DNA of 64,000 nt from Capilliphycus robustus (GTDB lineage: Bacteria; Cyanobacteriota; Cyanobacteriia; Cyanobacteriales; Microcoleaceae). The DNA lies in the NCBI RefSeq assembly GCF_034932365.1, contig NZ_JAYGHR010000063.1, forward strand, positions 62,001 to 126,000, written 5' to 3'. Positions 27,099-37,400 of the stretch are shown here, in pieces. The notes beneath the pieces are model-generated. The model searched no databases. It saw only the letters and a program-made list of their open reading frames with translations, and was not told the origin of the DNA. Position 1 is the first letter of the stretch; each line of letters starts with the position of its first letter. Both the position numbers and the translations under genes were made by a program.

Positions 27099-30000
27099 TG
27101 GTTTTCCTCCGCTAAAATTTGAGTGAGTAAATCATCAAGTTCTTGTTCTGAAACTTTGTCAATATTATCTATATTTTGTTGTGAATTATTACGGTTTACT
27201 CGCTCAATTTGTATTGATTCAGTTTCAGTAATTGGATTGCTATTTTGTTTAATCTCTCGTTCTAAATCAGCAATAGTTGGTGTTTCAAAAAAGCGAGGAA
27301 TTGAAACTTCAACCTGCAAAGCTTGACGCATTTGAGCAATAACCTGAGTAGCTAAGAGTGAATTTCCTCCTAAATTAAAGAAGTTGTCTTGAATGCCTAC
27401 TTTTTCTAAATTGAGAGATTTCTGCCAAATTTCTGCTATTTTTTTCTGTAATTCAGTATCAGGGGCTATATATTGAGCTTGAGTTCTGAAGAATAATTGA
27501 TCGGGTTTGGGTAGGTTTTTACGGTCTATTTTGCCGTTGGGTGTGAGGGGAAGTTTATCTAAAATTATGTAATGTTGAGGAACCATATATTCAGGTAGTT
27601 TTTGACGTAAAAATTGACGTAACTTTTCTACAATTGATTCTGATTTTTGAGGAGTTTCAGGAGACAACCATTGTTGAGTCCAAGTCTTATCAATGGAACC
27701 GCCTACAAAGCTATGTAATAAAATTTGATTCGGTTCGAGGTCAAACAAATTTTGTATGCTTTCAAATTTTAAACCACCAATAGGACAAAGACCCATTTCA
27801 TGTTTAGGTGCAGTTTCCATTAAAAGTTGACTCATATAGCCCGCTTCTAATAAACAAAATTCTTTGGCTTTTTCTCCATACATAGGGATAATAGCGTTTA
27901 AGTTTCCGATTAAAAATAAAGCAAGAGCAGATTGTTCAAAAATAGATTGATTTACTCCATATAGATAGCTGTCAATTTTAGCGTTTTCTTGAATTAAAAT
28001 CAAACGATGTTCTGCGGGATTATAGTAATAAACTCCTGCTTTAATTTCTGCAATTGCATTGGCTTTAATATAACAATAAGTCTGCACAGGATATAGACTT
28101 CCGGCTGAAGCATATCGATATTTAGGTAAGGGCGAGTTGTCAAGTCGAATTTGCATTAAACAGCTTATCAAGCGACTAAAATCTTTGAAAGATATCGGTT
28201 TTTCTAGGAATTTTCGATAACTCTGACGCTGTAAATAAGCTTGAGTTAGTTCTTCATTTAATTCAGGTTTGGGTAACTCAATGCTCTGGTTTTTTGCTTT
28301 TGTGTTTCGTAGTCCGGGTTGTTTTAACTTAAATTCAATTTTTTCAAAAATAGAGAAATTATGGTGTTCTTTGGGAAGAATATAAGCAATCAATTGTTTA
28401 TTTTCTCGTGATTCTCCGATGGCTGTTACAATAGCTTCTTGAATCGCTGGATGTTGCTTTAAAGTCGATTCAATTTCACCGAGTTCTATTCGATATCCAT
28501 TAATTTTAACTTGAAAATCTTCTCGACCTAAAAATTCAATATTCCCATCCGGTAAATATCGCCCTAAGTCTCCTGTTTTATACAATTTTTCTTGCGTTTT
28601 AGGATGAATCATAAAACTTTTATTGGTCTTTTCTTGATTCTTCCAGTATCCTTTAGCGAGTCCTATTCCTCCAATATAAAGCTGTCCTGTTACCCACACT
28701 GGACAAGGTTCTAAAGCTGCATTTAAAACATAGAAATGTTGGTTCGCCATTGGACGACCATAGGGAATACTTTTCCAATTGGGATTAACCGTTTCAATCG
28801 GATACAGAATCGACCAAATTGAGGCTTCTGTTGCGCCGCCTAAGCTAATAATTTGAGGATTTGGATTCAATTTTTTCTGAATCCGATTGGGTAAATCTAA
28901 GGGGAGCCAATCTCCACTGAGTAAGACTAAACGTAAGGAATTTTTAAAAGTAGATTTTGAGTCTAAATGTTCTAACAGCATTTGCATGAGTGCAGGAACG
29001 GAATTCCAAATTGTAATTTCTTTTTGTTCTATTAATTTGACCCAGTGTTCCGGATCTTTATTCGCTTCAGCATCAGGAATAACAATCGTTCCCCCAACTG
29101 CTAATATTCCAAAAATATCATACACTGAGAGGTCAAAATTTAAAGCCGATAACGCAAAAACTTTGTCTTTTGAAGTTATATTAAAACGCTGATTAATATC
29201 AAGAATAGTGTTAACAGCACTTTGATGATCAATCATTACTCCTTTCGGTAATCCCGTCGAACCTGAAGTATAAATCACATAGGCTAAATCTTGAGGAGTG
29301 TTATGAGTGCTTAAAGCTAAGTGATGAGTTTCTTCTGAAGAAAGTTCAAGAGTATCTACACAAATGCGAGTAATATTTTCGGTAAATTCTAATTTTTGAT
29401 TAAGCCACGATTGTGTGATAATTTGTTTAACTTCTGTTTCTTGTAATAAGTGTAACTGTCGTTCTTTTGGGAGTTGAGGATCGATAGGAACGTAAGCTGC
29501 ACCTGCGGCTAAAATTCCTAAAACTGCGACAACTTGTTCCCAACTTTTTTCCATCAAAATTCCAACTAATTGATTAGAAACAACGCCTAATTTTTTTATT
29601 TTTTCAGCTAAGTTTAGAGCAAGATTATTTAATTCTTTATAGGTTAATTGATGTTCTCCACTGACAACAGCGATATTTTCTGAATACACAGATACTTGAT
29701 CAAAAAATAAAGTATGTAAAAGTTTATTTTCAGCTTGAAAAATGGTTTCAGTTGCATTAATTTCTGTGATGAGTTGAAGTTGTGGTGCTGGTAATAATTG
29801 CCGAGTTTTCATCTGCCACAGTTCATCTTCATTAGCTAGACGCTCTAAAAAGTTAGAGTAAGCTGTAAACATTTCATCTAGTAATCCGGTTGCAAAAAGT
29901 TCATCAATTGTATCCCAATTAAAGACTAAAGCACCGCCAATTTCAGACACTTGATGATCGAAGTAAACTTGAGAGGTTTGACTCAGGCTATAAACGACTT

Positions 30001-33000
30001 TTGTTTGCCAGTTTCTCTGAGACATTTGAGGTGTATTTTGAGTGAGGGTACTGGTAAATACAACAGGCATCAAAGCTCCTGAAACTCGCCCTTGAATTCG
30101 AGCTAAATCTCGTAAAACCTCAACTCCACTGACATAACGGTGATCTAAATCTTCCCAAAGTTGTGCTTGAATATTTGTCGCACGATTTATAAAACTATTG
30201 GGTTCATTATTATTAATTTCTAACAATAAAGATGAGGTAAAATCACCAATTATCTGATTAACTTCTGGATGAACAGGCAAGCGATTAAATAGCGTTAAAT
30301 TGAGGGTAAATCTTGAACTTTTGCTCCAAGTTGTTAAAATTTCTGCAAAAGCGGCGAGTAAAAAGCCTGACGGTGTAATGCCAATTTGAGTCGCTTTTTG
30401 TTTGAGATGTTGCCAAGTTTGAGGTGCTAATTGTCCACTGCGACGTACAAACCGAGGGTTTTTTATAGTGGCTAAATTGTGCTGAAGGGGAAGTTCAGGA
30501 GCCGCAGCTAAATTAACAAGACGGTTTTGCCAATAGTTGCGAGAACTATGATAAAGTTCGGAATCACGCCAAGCATTTTCTGCTAAAACATAATCTCGGA
30601 AAGAAAGGGATAAAGAGGGTAATAAAGTGTCGGGATTTTGAATCAGTTTAGCCAGTTCACGTCCGATGATTTGCAGACTCCAAGCATCTCCAATTAAGAC
30701 ATCAAAACTCACAAAAAATATAACTTTATTCTCTCCTAATAAAGCCGCTTGAATTTCAAATAATGGCCAGCGATCAGTCAGTAAAATTTGATGAGAGAGG
30801 TGATCGCGCATTTTTTCTAATGTTGCGGTAACACGCTCAGGACTTTCTTTTTCTAAGTCTATTGTTTTGATTTTATAGGGTGGAACTGTCGGTAATATTT
30901 GCTGCTGTCCGTCTGTTTTAATAATCACCCGCAGCATATCGTGATATTCAATTAAGTGCTGTAATGCTTGTTCAAGTTGTTCAACTTTTAAGCCAACTGT
31001 TTCGATTTCACGATAGCCATGTGTTGCAATATTTCCTAACTCAAAAGCATCACTCCGACCCATCAAATATGCTTGTTGAATATCCGTAAGCGGAAAGGGT
31101 TGATGACGTTCTTCGGGATTAGGAATAATTTGAGGTAAAGGTGAAACCGAGAGATATTTATTTAGAGTTTTAATCTGTTCAGCCAATCCGAATATTGTGT
31201 GTTTTTCAAATAAAGAACGCAATGGAATTTGTACACCAATGGCATCACTGATTTCAGCAATAATTTTAATGCCTAACAGAGAATGTCCCCCTAACTCAAA
31301 GAAGTTATCATTAATTCCAACTGATTTAAGATTTAGTTCTTTTTGCCAAACTTGGGCGATAGTTTTTTCTAATTCAGTTTGAGGTTCAATATATGCAACG
31401 GCTAATTCAGGTCTAAATGTATCAGGAACGGGTAAAGATTTGCGATTAATTTTTCCATTGGGAAGACGAGGTAAAGCGTCCAGTTTTACAAAAGTATTGG
31501 GTATCATATAACTGGGTAACTTTTGTTCTATAAAGTGTCGGAGGTGATTCACATTTGATTGTTGATCTTCTGAGAAAAAGACAACATAAGCCACTATGCG
31601 TTTAGTATTAGATTCATCTTCTCGCACGGTCACAACACATTCATTCAAAGCTGGATATTGACTTAAAACTGCTTCTATTTCTCCGATTTCAATTCGATAT
31701 CCTCGGATTTTTACTTGATGATCAATACGTCCTAAAAATTCTAAATTTCCATCGGGTTGATAGCGAATTAAATCTCCCGTTTTATACAATCGATTCAATA
31801 TATTTTTTTGATCAATATAGGGATTTGAGATAAACTTTTCAGCCGTTAATTCAGGTCGATTTAGATAACCTCTGGCGACTCCTTCACCCCCTAAATATAA
31901 TTCTCCCTTCACTCCAATGGGAACGGGTTGTAAGTATTGATCTAAAACATAGGCTTGAGTATTGTTGATCGGTTGACCAATTGACACTGATAATTTAGAA
32001 CTACTTTTAACTAAAGCAAAAGTTGAGTAGGTTGTGTCCTCTGAAGGACCGTACAAGTTATAAATTTGTTGAATTGTTGTCTGTTTTTCTAGTTGTTGAA
32101 CGAGACTGTTTTGTAGTGCTTCTCCTGCTAAATTAACAGTAGAAACGGATCGAGGAATTCCCTTAATTTTAAACAGATGATTAATCGCACTGGGGACTGT
32201 ATTAATTAAGGTGACTTGATGAGACGCAGGTAAATTGGGTAAATCTAAAGCATTTTCAGCTAAAATTACTTTTCCTCCCCAACTGAGAGTAACAAAGAGT
32301 TCAAATACAGATAAGTCAAAACAAATTGAAGTTGAGGCAAGAACACCTGCAAGAGTTTCAGAACTAAAAACGTCTTTAGCCCAATAAATTAACTGAATTG
32401 TACTCCGATGTTCTATCGCTACGCCCTTCGGTTGACCTGTTGAACCGGAAGTATAAATGATGTATGCTAAGTTATTTTCTGTAACTTTAGATTCTGGGTT
32501 ATTAGAACTTTGTTGAGTGATTTTATTCCAATCTTGGTCAAGGTTTATTCTATGACGAATTCCTTGAGTTTCTATTAAAAGATTAGACTGAGTAATTAAT
32601 ACAGCAACTTGGGCATCTTGCAGAATAAAAGATAGACGTTCTACCGGATAAGTGGGGTCAAGAGGAACATAAGCAGCACCCGCTTTTAGAGTTCCTAAAA
32701 TAGCTACAACCATCTCAATAGAACGATTAACACAAATGCCGACTTTATCTTCGGGTTTGATGCCTAGTTTTTGTAAATAATGGGCAAGCTGATTCGCCTG
32801 TTCATTTAATTTTTGATAGGTGAGAATCTGCTGATCAAAAATTAACGCGACTGCATCGGGTTCTCGTTGAACTTGTTCTTCAAATAATTGATGAATACAT
32901 CTGCTAACTTTCAAGTCATTTTGAGTCTGATTAAATTCAACTAAAAGAGTTTTTTGTTCGGTTTTTGAAAGATAGGTTAATTGTGATAAACGCTGTTCTG

Positions 33001-34417
33001 GGTTGGCGACAATACTGGAAAGTAAAGTTATAAAATGTTCAACTAAATGAGCAATTGTAGCTTCTTTAAATAAATCGGTATTGTACTCAACTTGTCCTTT
33101 TATACCTTGTTCAGTATCCTGAAGGTTGAAGCGGAGTTCATATTTTACTGTTTTATTTTCTAAGGGTAAACGTTCTAAACTTAACCCTAATAATTCTAGG
33201 GGTTTAACTGGAGCCAGTTGCAGATCAAACTTCACTTGAAAAAGCGGCATCATCTGGCTGAGATTTCGTTCAGGGTTTAATACTTCAACCAATTTTTCAA
33301 ACGGTAAATCTTGATGAGCATAAGCCGCTAACGTAACTTCTCTAACTCTATTTAATAATTCCTGAAAACTCGGGTTTCCAGCCAGATTTGTTCGCAAAAC
33401 TAAAGTATTAACTAACAGTCCAATTAAACCCTCGATTTCCGAGCGATCACGATTTGCTATATCAGTCCCAATAATGATATCATTTTGTTGGGTATATCGA
33501 TGGAGTAAAACTTTAAAACTTGTTAAGAGTAATGTAAATAATGTAAGACCTTTTTTCGCGGCTAATACCTTAAATGAATCGGACAATTTTTTAGAGATAT
33601 CAATCGGATAATGCTCGCCTTTGTATGTTGAAATTGCGGGTCTTGGGTAGTCGAGAGGAAGTTCTAAAATCGGTAATTCATCACCGAGTTGCTGCTTCCA
33701 ATAATTAACCTGAGTCTCTAAAACTTCACCTTGAAGTCGTTGACGTTGCCAAATCGCCCAGTCTGCATATTGAACGGGTAACTCTGCTAACGGGGAATTT
33801 TGATTTTCGATAAAAGCTTTATACAAAATACCCATTTCTCGCAGAAAGACCCCGATTGACCACCGATCAGAAATAATATGATGTGTGGTCATTAATAAGA
33901 TAAAATCTGCCTCATTGAACTGTAACAGTGCTAATCTTAATAAAGAGGAATTGAGATCAAAAAAACGTTGGGTAAACTCTATAATAATGCGTTCAATTTC
34001 TGCCTGAGTTTCTGTTAATTGAGTCAGGTCAACAACGGGCAGCGAAAAGGCTTGAAAAGGTGAAATAATTTGAATCGGTTGTTTATCAGCGTTGGTTGAA
34101 AAAGTCGTTCGTAGCGTCTCATGTCGCCGAACAATTTCGTTGAGTGTTCGTTCCAATACTGCCACATTTAGCCGCCCCCGCAAACGTAAAGCACTGGGGA
34201 CATTGTATGAACTATTACTCGGATCAAGCTGTTGAATAAACCAGAGACGCTGTTGAGCAAAAGACAAAGGCAAAGGGTCAGAGGTCTGCCTCCGAGAAAT
34301 AGCCTGCACTTGAGGAGGCTTTAACCCTCGCTCCTGGAGTCGTCGCTCAAACAGCTTTCGTTGTTCTGGAGAAAGATTAGCAATTTCTTTTAAAAATTCT
34401 TGAGATTGATTCTTCAT
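27095..34417 (-). CDS. NRPS C-A(Ala)-PCP-Cy-A(Cys)[Ox]-PCP, thiazole-forming
   Basis: Two modules in 2440 aa from the ATG at 34417 (a TTG five codons earlier is possible). The first adds Ala (code DLFNNALTY plus Lys). The second begins with a heterocyclisation domain: the C motif is replaced by DVLIGDAWS (about 1240), the DxxxxDxxS of Cy domains. Its A domain reads DLYNLSLIW plus Lys (cysteine) and has the A5 form LGGATEASIW. Between its A8 and A9 motifs sits an FMN oxidase domain of the McbC/SagB type (about 2060-2260; SYRKFLEKP, YASAGSLYPVQ), which would oxidise thiazoline to thiazole. PCP serines are near 1043 and 2352. The first C domain has HHIISDR instead of HHxxxDG. It follows a PKS gene and overlaps the next NRPS start. 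Confidence 0.93.
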   Translation of the reverse strand: MKNQSQEFLKEIANLSPEQRKLFERRLQERGLKPPQVQAISRRQTSDPLPLSFAQQRLWFIQQLDPSNSSYNVPSALRLRGRLNVAVLERTLNEIVRRHETLRTTFSTNADKQPIQIISPFQAFSLPVVDLTQLTETQAEIERIIIEFTQRFFDLNSSLLRLALLQFNEADFILLMTTHHIISDRWSIGVFLREMGILYKAFIENQNSPLAELPVQYADWAIWQRQRLQGEVLETQVNYWKQQLGDELPILELPLDYPRPAISTYKGEHYPIDISKKLSDSFKVLAAKKGLTLFTLLLTSFKVLLHRYTQQNDIIIGTDIANRDRSEIEGLIGLLVNTLVLRTNLAGNPSFQELLNRVREVTLAAYAHQDLPFEKLVEVLNPERNLSQMMPLFQVKFDLQLAPVKPLELLGLSLERLPLENKTVKYELRFNLQDTEQGIKGQVEYNTDLFKEATIAHLVEHFITLLSSIVANPEQRLSQLTYLSKTEQKTLLVEFNQTQNDLKVSRCIHQLFEEQVQREPDAVALIFDQQILTYQKLNEQANQLAHYLQKLGIKPEDKVGICVNRSIEMVVAILGTLKAGAAYVPLDPTYPVERLSFILQDAQVAVLITQSNLLIETQGIRHRINLDQDWNKITQQSSNNPESKVTENNLAYIIYTSGSTGQPKGVAIEHRSTIQLIYWAKDVFSSETLAGVLASTSICFDLSVFELFVTLSWGGKVILAENALDLPNLPASHQVTLINTVPSAINHLFKIKGIPRSVSTVNLAGEALQNSLVQQLEKQTTIQQIYNLYGPSEDTTYSTFALVKSSSKLSVSIGQPINNTQAYVLDQYLQPVPIGVKGELYLGGEGVARGYLNRPELTAEKFISNPYIDQKNILNRLYKTGDLIRYQPDGNLEFLGRIDHQVKIRGYRIEIGEIEAVLSQYPALNECVVTVREDESNTKRIVAYVVFFSEDQQSNVNHLRHFIEQKLPSYMIPNTFVKLDALPRLPNGKINRKSLPVPDTFRPELAVAYIEPQTELEKTIAQVWQKELNLKSVGINDNFFELGGHSLLGIKIIAEISDAIGVQIPLRSLFEKHTIFGLAEQIKTLNKYLSVSPLPQIIPNPEERHQPFPLTDIQQAYLMGRSDAFELGNIATHGYREIETVGLKVEQLEQALQHLIEYHDMLRVIIKTDGQQQILPTVPPYKIKTIDLEKESPERVTATLEKMRDHLSHQILLTDRWPLFEIQAALLGENKVIFFVSFDVLIGDAWSLQIIGRELAKLIQNPDTLLPSLSLSFRDYVLAENAWRDSELYHSSRNYWQNRLVNLAAAPELPLQHNLATIKNPRFVRRSGQLAPQTWQHLKQKATQIGITPSGFLLAAFAEILTTWSKSSRFTLNLTLFNRLPVHPEVNQIIGDFTSSLLLEINNNEPNSFINRATNIQAQLWEDLDHRYVSGVEVLRDLARIQGRVSGALMPVVFTSTLTQNTPQMSQRNWQTKVVYSLSQTSQVYFDHQVSEIGGALVFNWDTIDELFATGLLDEMFTAYSNFLERLANEDELWQMKTRQLLPAPQLQLITEINATETIFQAENKLLHTLFFDQVSVYSENIAVVSGEHQLTYKELNNLALNLAEKIKKLGVVSNQLVGILMEKSWEQVVAVLGILAAGAAYVPIDPQLPKERQLHLLQETEVKQIITQSWLNQKLEFTENITRICVDTLELSSEETHHLALSTHNTPQDLAYVIYTSGSTGLPKGVMIDHQSAVNTILDINQRFNITSKDKVFALSALNFDLSVYDIFGILAVGGTIVIPDAEANKDPEHWVKLIEQKEITIWNSVPALMQMLLEHLDSKSTFKNSLRLVLLSGDWLPLDLPNRIQKKLNPNPQIISLGGATEASIWSILYPIETVNPNWKSIPYGRPMANQHFYVLNAALEPCPVWVTGQLYIGGIGLAKGYWKNQEKTNKSFMIHPKTQEKLYKTGDLGRYLPDGNIEFLGREDFQVKINGYRIELGEIESTLKQHPAIQEAIVTAIGESRENKQLIAYILPKEHHNFSIFEKIEFKLKQPGLRNTKAKNQSIELPKPELNEELTQAYLQRQSYRKFLEKPISFKDFSRLISCLMQIRLDNSPLPKYRYASAGSLYPVQTYCYIKANAIAEIKAGVYYYNPAEHRLILIQENAKIDSYLYGVNQSIFEQSALALFLIGNLNAIIPMYGEKAKEFCLLEAGYMSQLLMETAPKHEMGLCPIGGLKFESIQNLFDLEPNQILLHSFVGGSIDKTWTQQWLSPETPQKSESIVEKLRQFLRQKLPEYMVPQHYIILDKLPLTPNGKIDRKNLPKPDQLFFRTQAQYIAPDTELQKKIAEIWQKSLNLEKVGIQDNFFNLGGNSLLATQVIAQMRQALQVEVSIPRFFETPTIADLEREIKQNSNPITETESIQIERVNRNNSQQNIDNIDKVSEQELDDLLTQILAEENQ

Positions 34418-34435
34418 TAGTCGGGAATTCAAAAA

Positions 34436-37400
34436 TTACTCGTCTATATCTAGGCGCTGTTGAACTTCATCAGGAGAGAGGCGTTTGACCTCTGCCAGTA
34501 ATTCAGCCATCTCTTGCCACTCATCAGGTTGAGGTTTATTTTGGGCGATAACTGCCGCCATCCCAGCTACCGTCGGCGTTTCAAACAATAGACTCCGCAA
34601 CGGTAACTCAACCTGAAATGTCTCTCGCAGACGGGAAATCGCCTGAATCGCCAGCAGAGAGTGTCCGCCAAGATCAAAGAAGTTGTCATTGACTCCAAGC
34701 TTCTCGATCCCTAGAAGTTCTTGCAAAATTATAGCAATAGTTTGTTCAATTTTATCACGAGGTGCAACATATTCTTGCGATAAGTTGGGGCGAGAATGTC
34801 CTGAAGTCGAGGATTGAGGCTGAGTTGGGTCAGAATTGTCAATTTTCTCTGACAACGGTTTGACCTTCACCCACTGATTAATACGAGTATCTAAATCTCC
34901 CTTAGAAACAATCACTTGAGTTGGTGAATGTAAGGATAAAATTTGCTGACAAACTTTCCAAACTTCATCAGGTTTTATGGTGAACTCGGCTAAATTTGCA
35001 GCGAGTCCTGTAACAGTTTGTTGTGGAGTTTGAGAGGTAATTGCATCCCAATTTATAGAATACCATAAAGTCGGAATTTTATTCACTAAATTTTGATTAT
35101 TTTTATAATTAGCGAAGGCATCAATCACTTGATTCGCAGCCGAATAAGCTGCTAAACCGATTCCCCCAACAATGGAAGAAAGGGAAGATTGAAGGATATA
35201 AAAATCTGGTTTTTTGTTTTGTAATACTTTTTCTAAAACATACAATTTTTGTACTTTTTCTTTAAAGCTAAAATTACATTTTTCTGCTTTTATTTGTTGG
35301 AGTAAATCTATAGAGTTTTCATTACTCATCGGCGTAGAGTAGATGACACCATGTAGTTGACCAAACTGTTCATCTATTTTGTCTACAATGGCTTTCATTT
35401 CACTTTCATTAGTAAGATCTATTTGAAAAGTTAAACAATCTGAACTTAACCGTTTTATTTCTGAACAATCTGGGAGTTTTTCCGAACTGACTAAAATGAG
35501 TTTCGCGGCGACAGTTTCCGCAAAATATTTGGCTAGAATCAAACCAATTCCTGAATCAAAATCCCCCACAATTAAGTAAACTCCGCTTTGTCGTAGTTGT
35601 ATTTTTTTCTCTTGTATTGCATCGATTTTAATCGGCTTAAATATTCGCTTCCAGCGATAAGAATCTCGGTAAGCAATCGTTAATTCTGTGGGTTCATCTA
35701 AGAATTCTGAAAGTAAGCGATCACTCAGTTTTTTCTGTTCCTTTTTTGAAGCTGGAACCCTGACATCAAGATGACGACAAGAGAGTTGAGGATGTTCTTG
35801 TGCGATTCCTAAACATAACCCTAAAATTGTTGCTTTTTCTGGATAAACTTCTTCTGAACCCATCACATTAAAGATAGGATTTGTCACAGCAAAAATTTGG
35901 GTAGAATATCCCTTGTTATTAGCAAGAGATTGGGTTAAAAACAGTAAACTGTAAAATCCATAATGTTGAGCATCTTCAAACCTTAAATGAGAGGTTTGTT
36001 TTGAATCTTCTATCCCCCAAAGATGCACGATATAATCTGGATGAAACTCTCGTAAGTTTAAATCTTCAATCAAAGCTTGATAGTCCTGTTTTTGCTGAGG
36101 ATTGATCTCAAACATTCGATAACCCACTTCGTCAAAGGTTTCTCCGATACTGACAGTAATAACATCCTGACCTGCATTCATTAATGTTTGAGCAATTTCT
36201 GTCCCCACTCCCAAAGAATCTAGAAAAATTAACCAACTTTTCTTAAGTTGACTTAAACAATTCAAGTCCATCGGCTCCGGTAATAGCATTCGCTCCCAAG
36301 TTGGAACATAAAACCAGTCTGCTAAATCTCGTTTTTTATTGGGCTGTTTTAGAGGCTCGGATGAAGGTTCAACCCAGTATTTTTTGCGCTCAAAAGGATA
36401 AGTCGGTAAAGGCAAGCGCAAGCGATTTTCTGATGTATAAAATTTAGACAAATTGATATTAATTCCTGCTAACCAAAGCTTACCTAAAGTTGTGAGTAAA
36501 AAAGCAATATCAGATTGATTGTGTTGAGGATGACGAATAGAAGATAGTACAATCTGTTCCTTAAAATCGGATTGCTGTTTCGTCAGAGAACTTAAAGTTC
36601 GTCCCGGCCCTACTTCTAAAAAAATTCGACTTTTATCTTGAATTAACTCTGCAATTCCTGATGAAAATAAAACCGTTTGGCGCAAATGTTTAGCCCAATA
36701 TTTCGGATCGGTTGCCTGTTCAGCAGTTATCCAAGTTCCGGTGAGATTTGAAATGAAAGGAATTTGAGGATTATTTAACGAAACTTTTTCGACAATTTCA
36801 AGGAATTCAGTTTGTGCAGAGTCCATCATTGGAGAGTGAAAAGCATGGGAAGTGTGCAGTTTTTTATATGGAATTCCCTGTTTTTCTAGCTGTTCTTGTA
36901 AGCGTTCAATGGCTGCTCTTGAACCCGATAATACAGATAATTTAGGTGCATTATTTGCCGCAATTGCAATTTCTGAACTTAGCAAAGGTTGCACATCTTC
37001 TATCGATAACGCAACAGAAATCATTGCACCGTAAGGCTGTTGCTGCATCAATTTTCCTCTATTTACAATCAGAAAAAGTGCATTTTCTAAGGAAAAAATA
37101 CCCGCCAAACAAGCGGCTACATATTCTCCAACGCTATGACCGATCATTGCTTCGGGATGAATTCCCCAATCTATTAACAGTTTAGCTAAAGCATATTCAA
37201 CGACGAAAAGAGCAGGTTGAGTGTAGAGCGTTTCGTTAATTTTATCATCACTTCGAGAGTTTTTAGGATAGAGAATATCCCGTAAATCAAGATTGAGATA
37301 TGCTTTCAGCGTTTCACAACAATAATCAACAATTTCTCGAAATTTTTTCTCGGTTTTATAGAGTTCCAAACCCATATTTATATACTGGGTTCCTTGCCCT

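Noticed and set aside
34418..34432. TTG start five codons upstream for the thiazole NRPS
   Set aside because: The ATG at 34417 gives the usual short N-terminus; no Shine-Dalgarno sequence favours the TTG.
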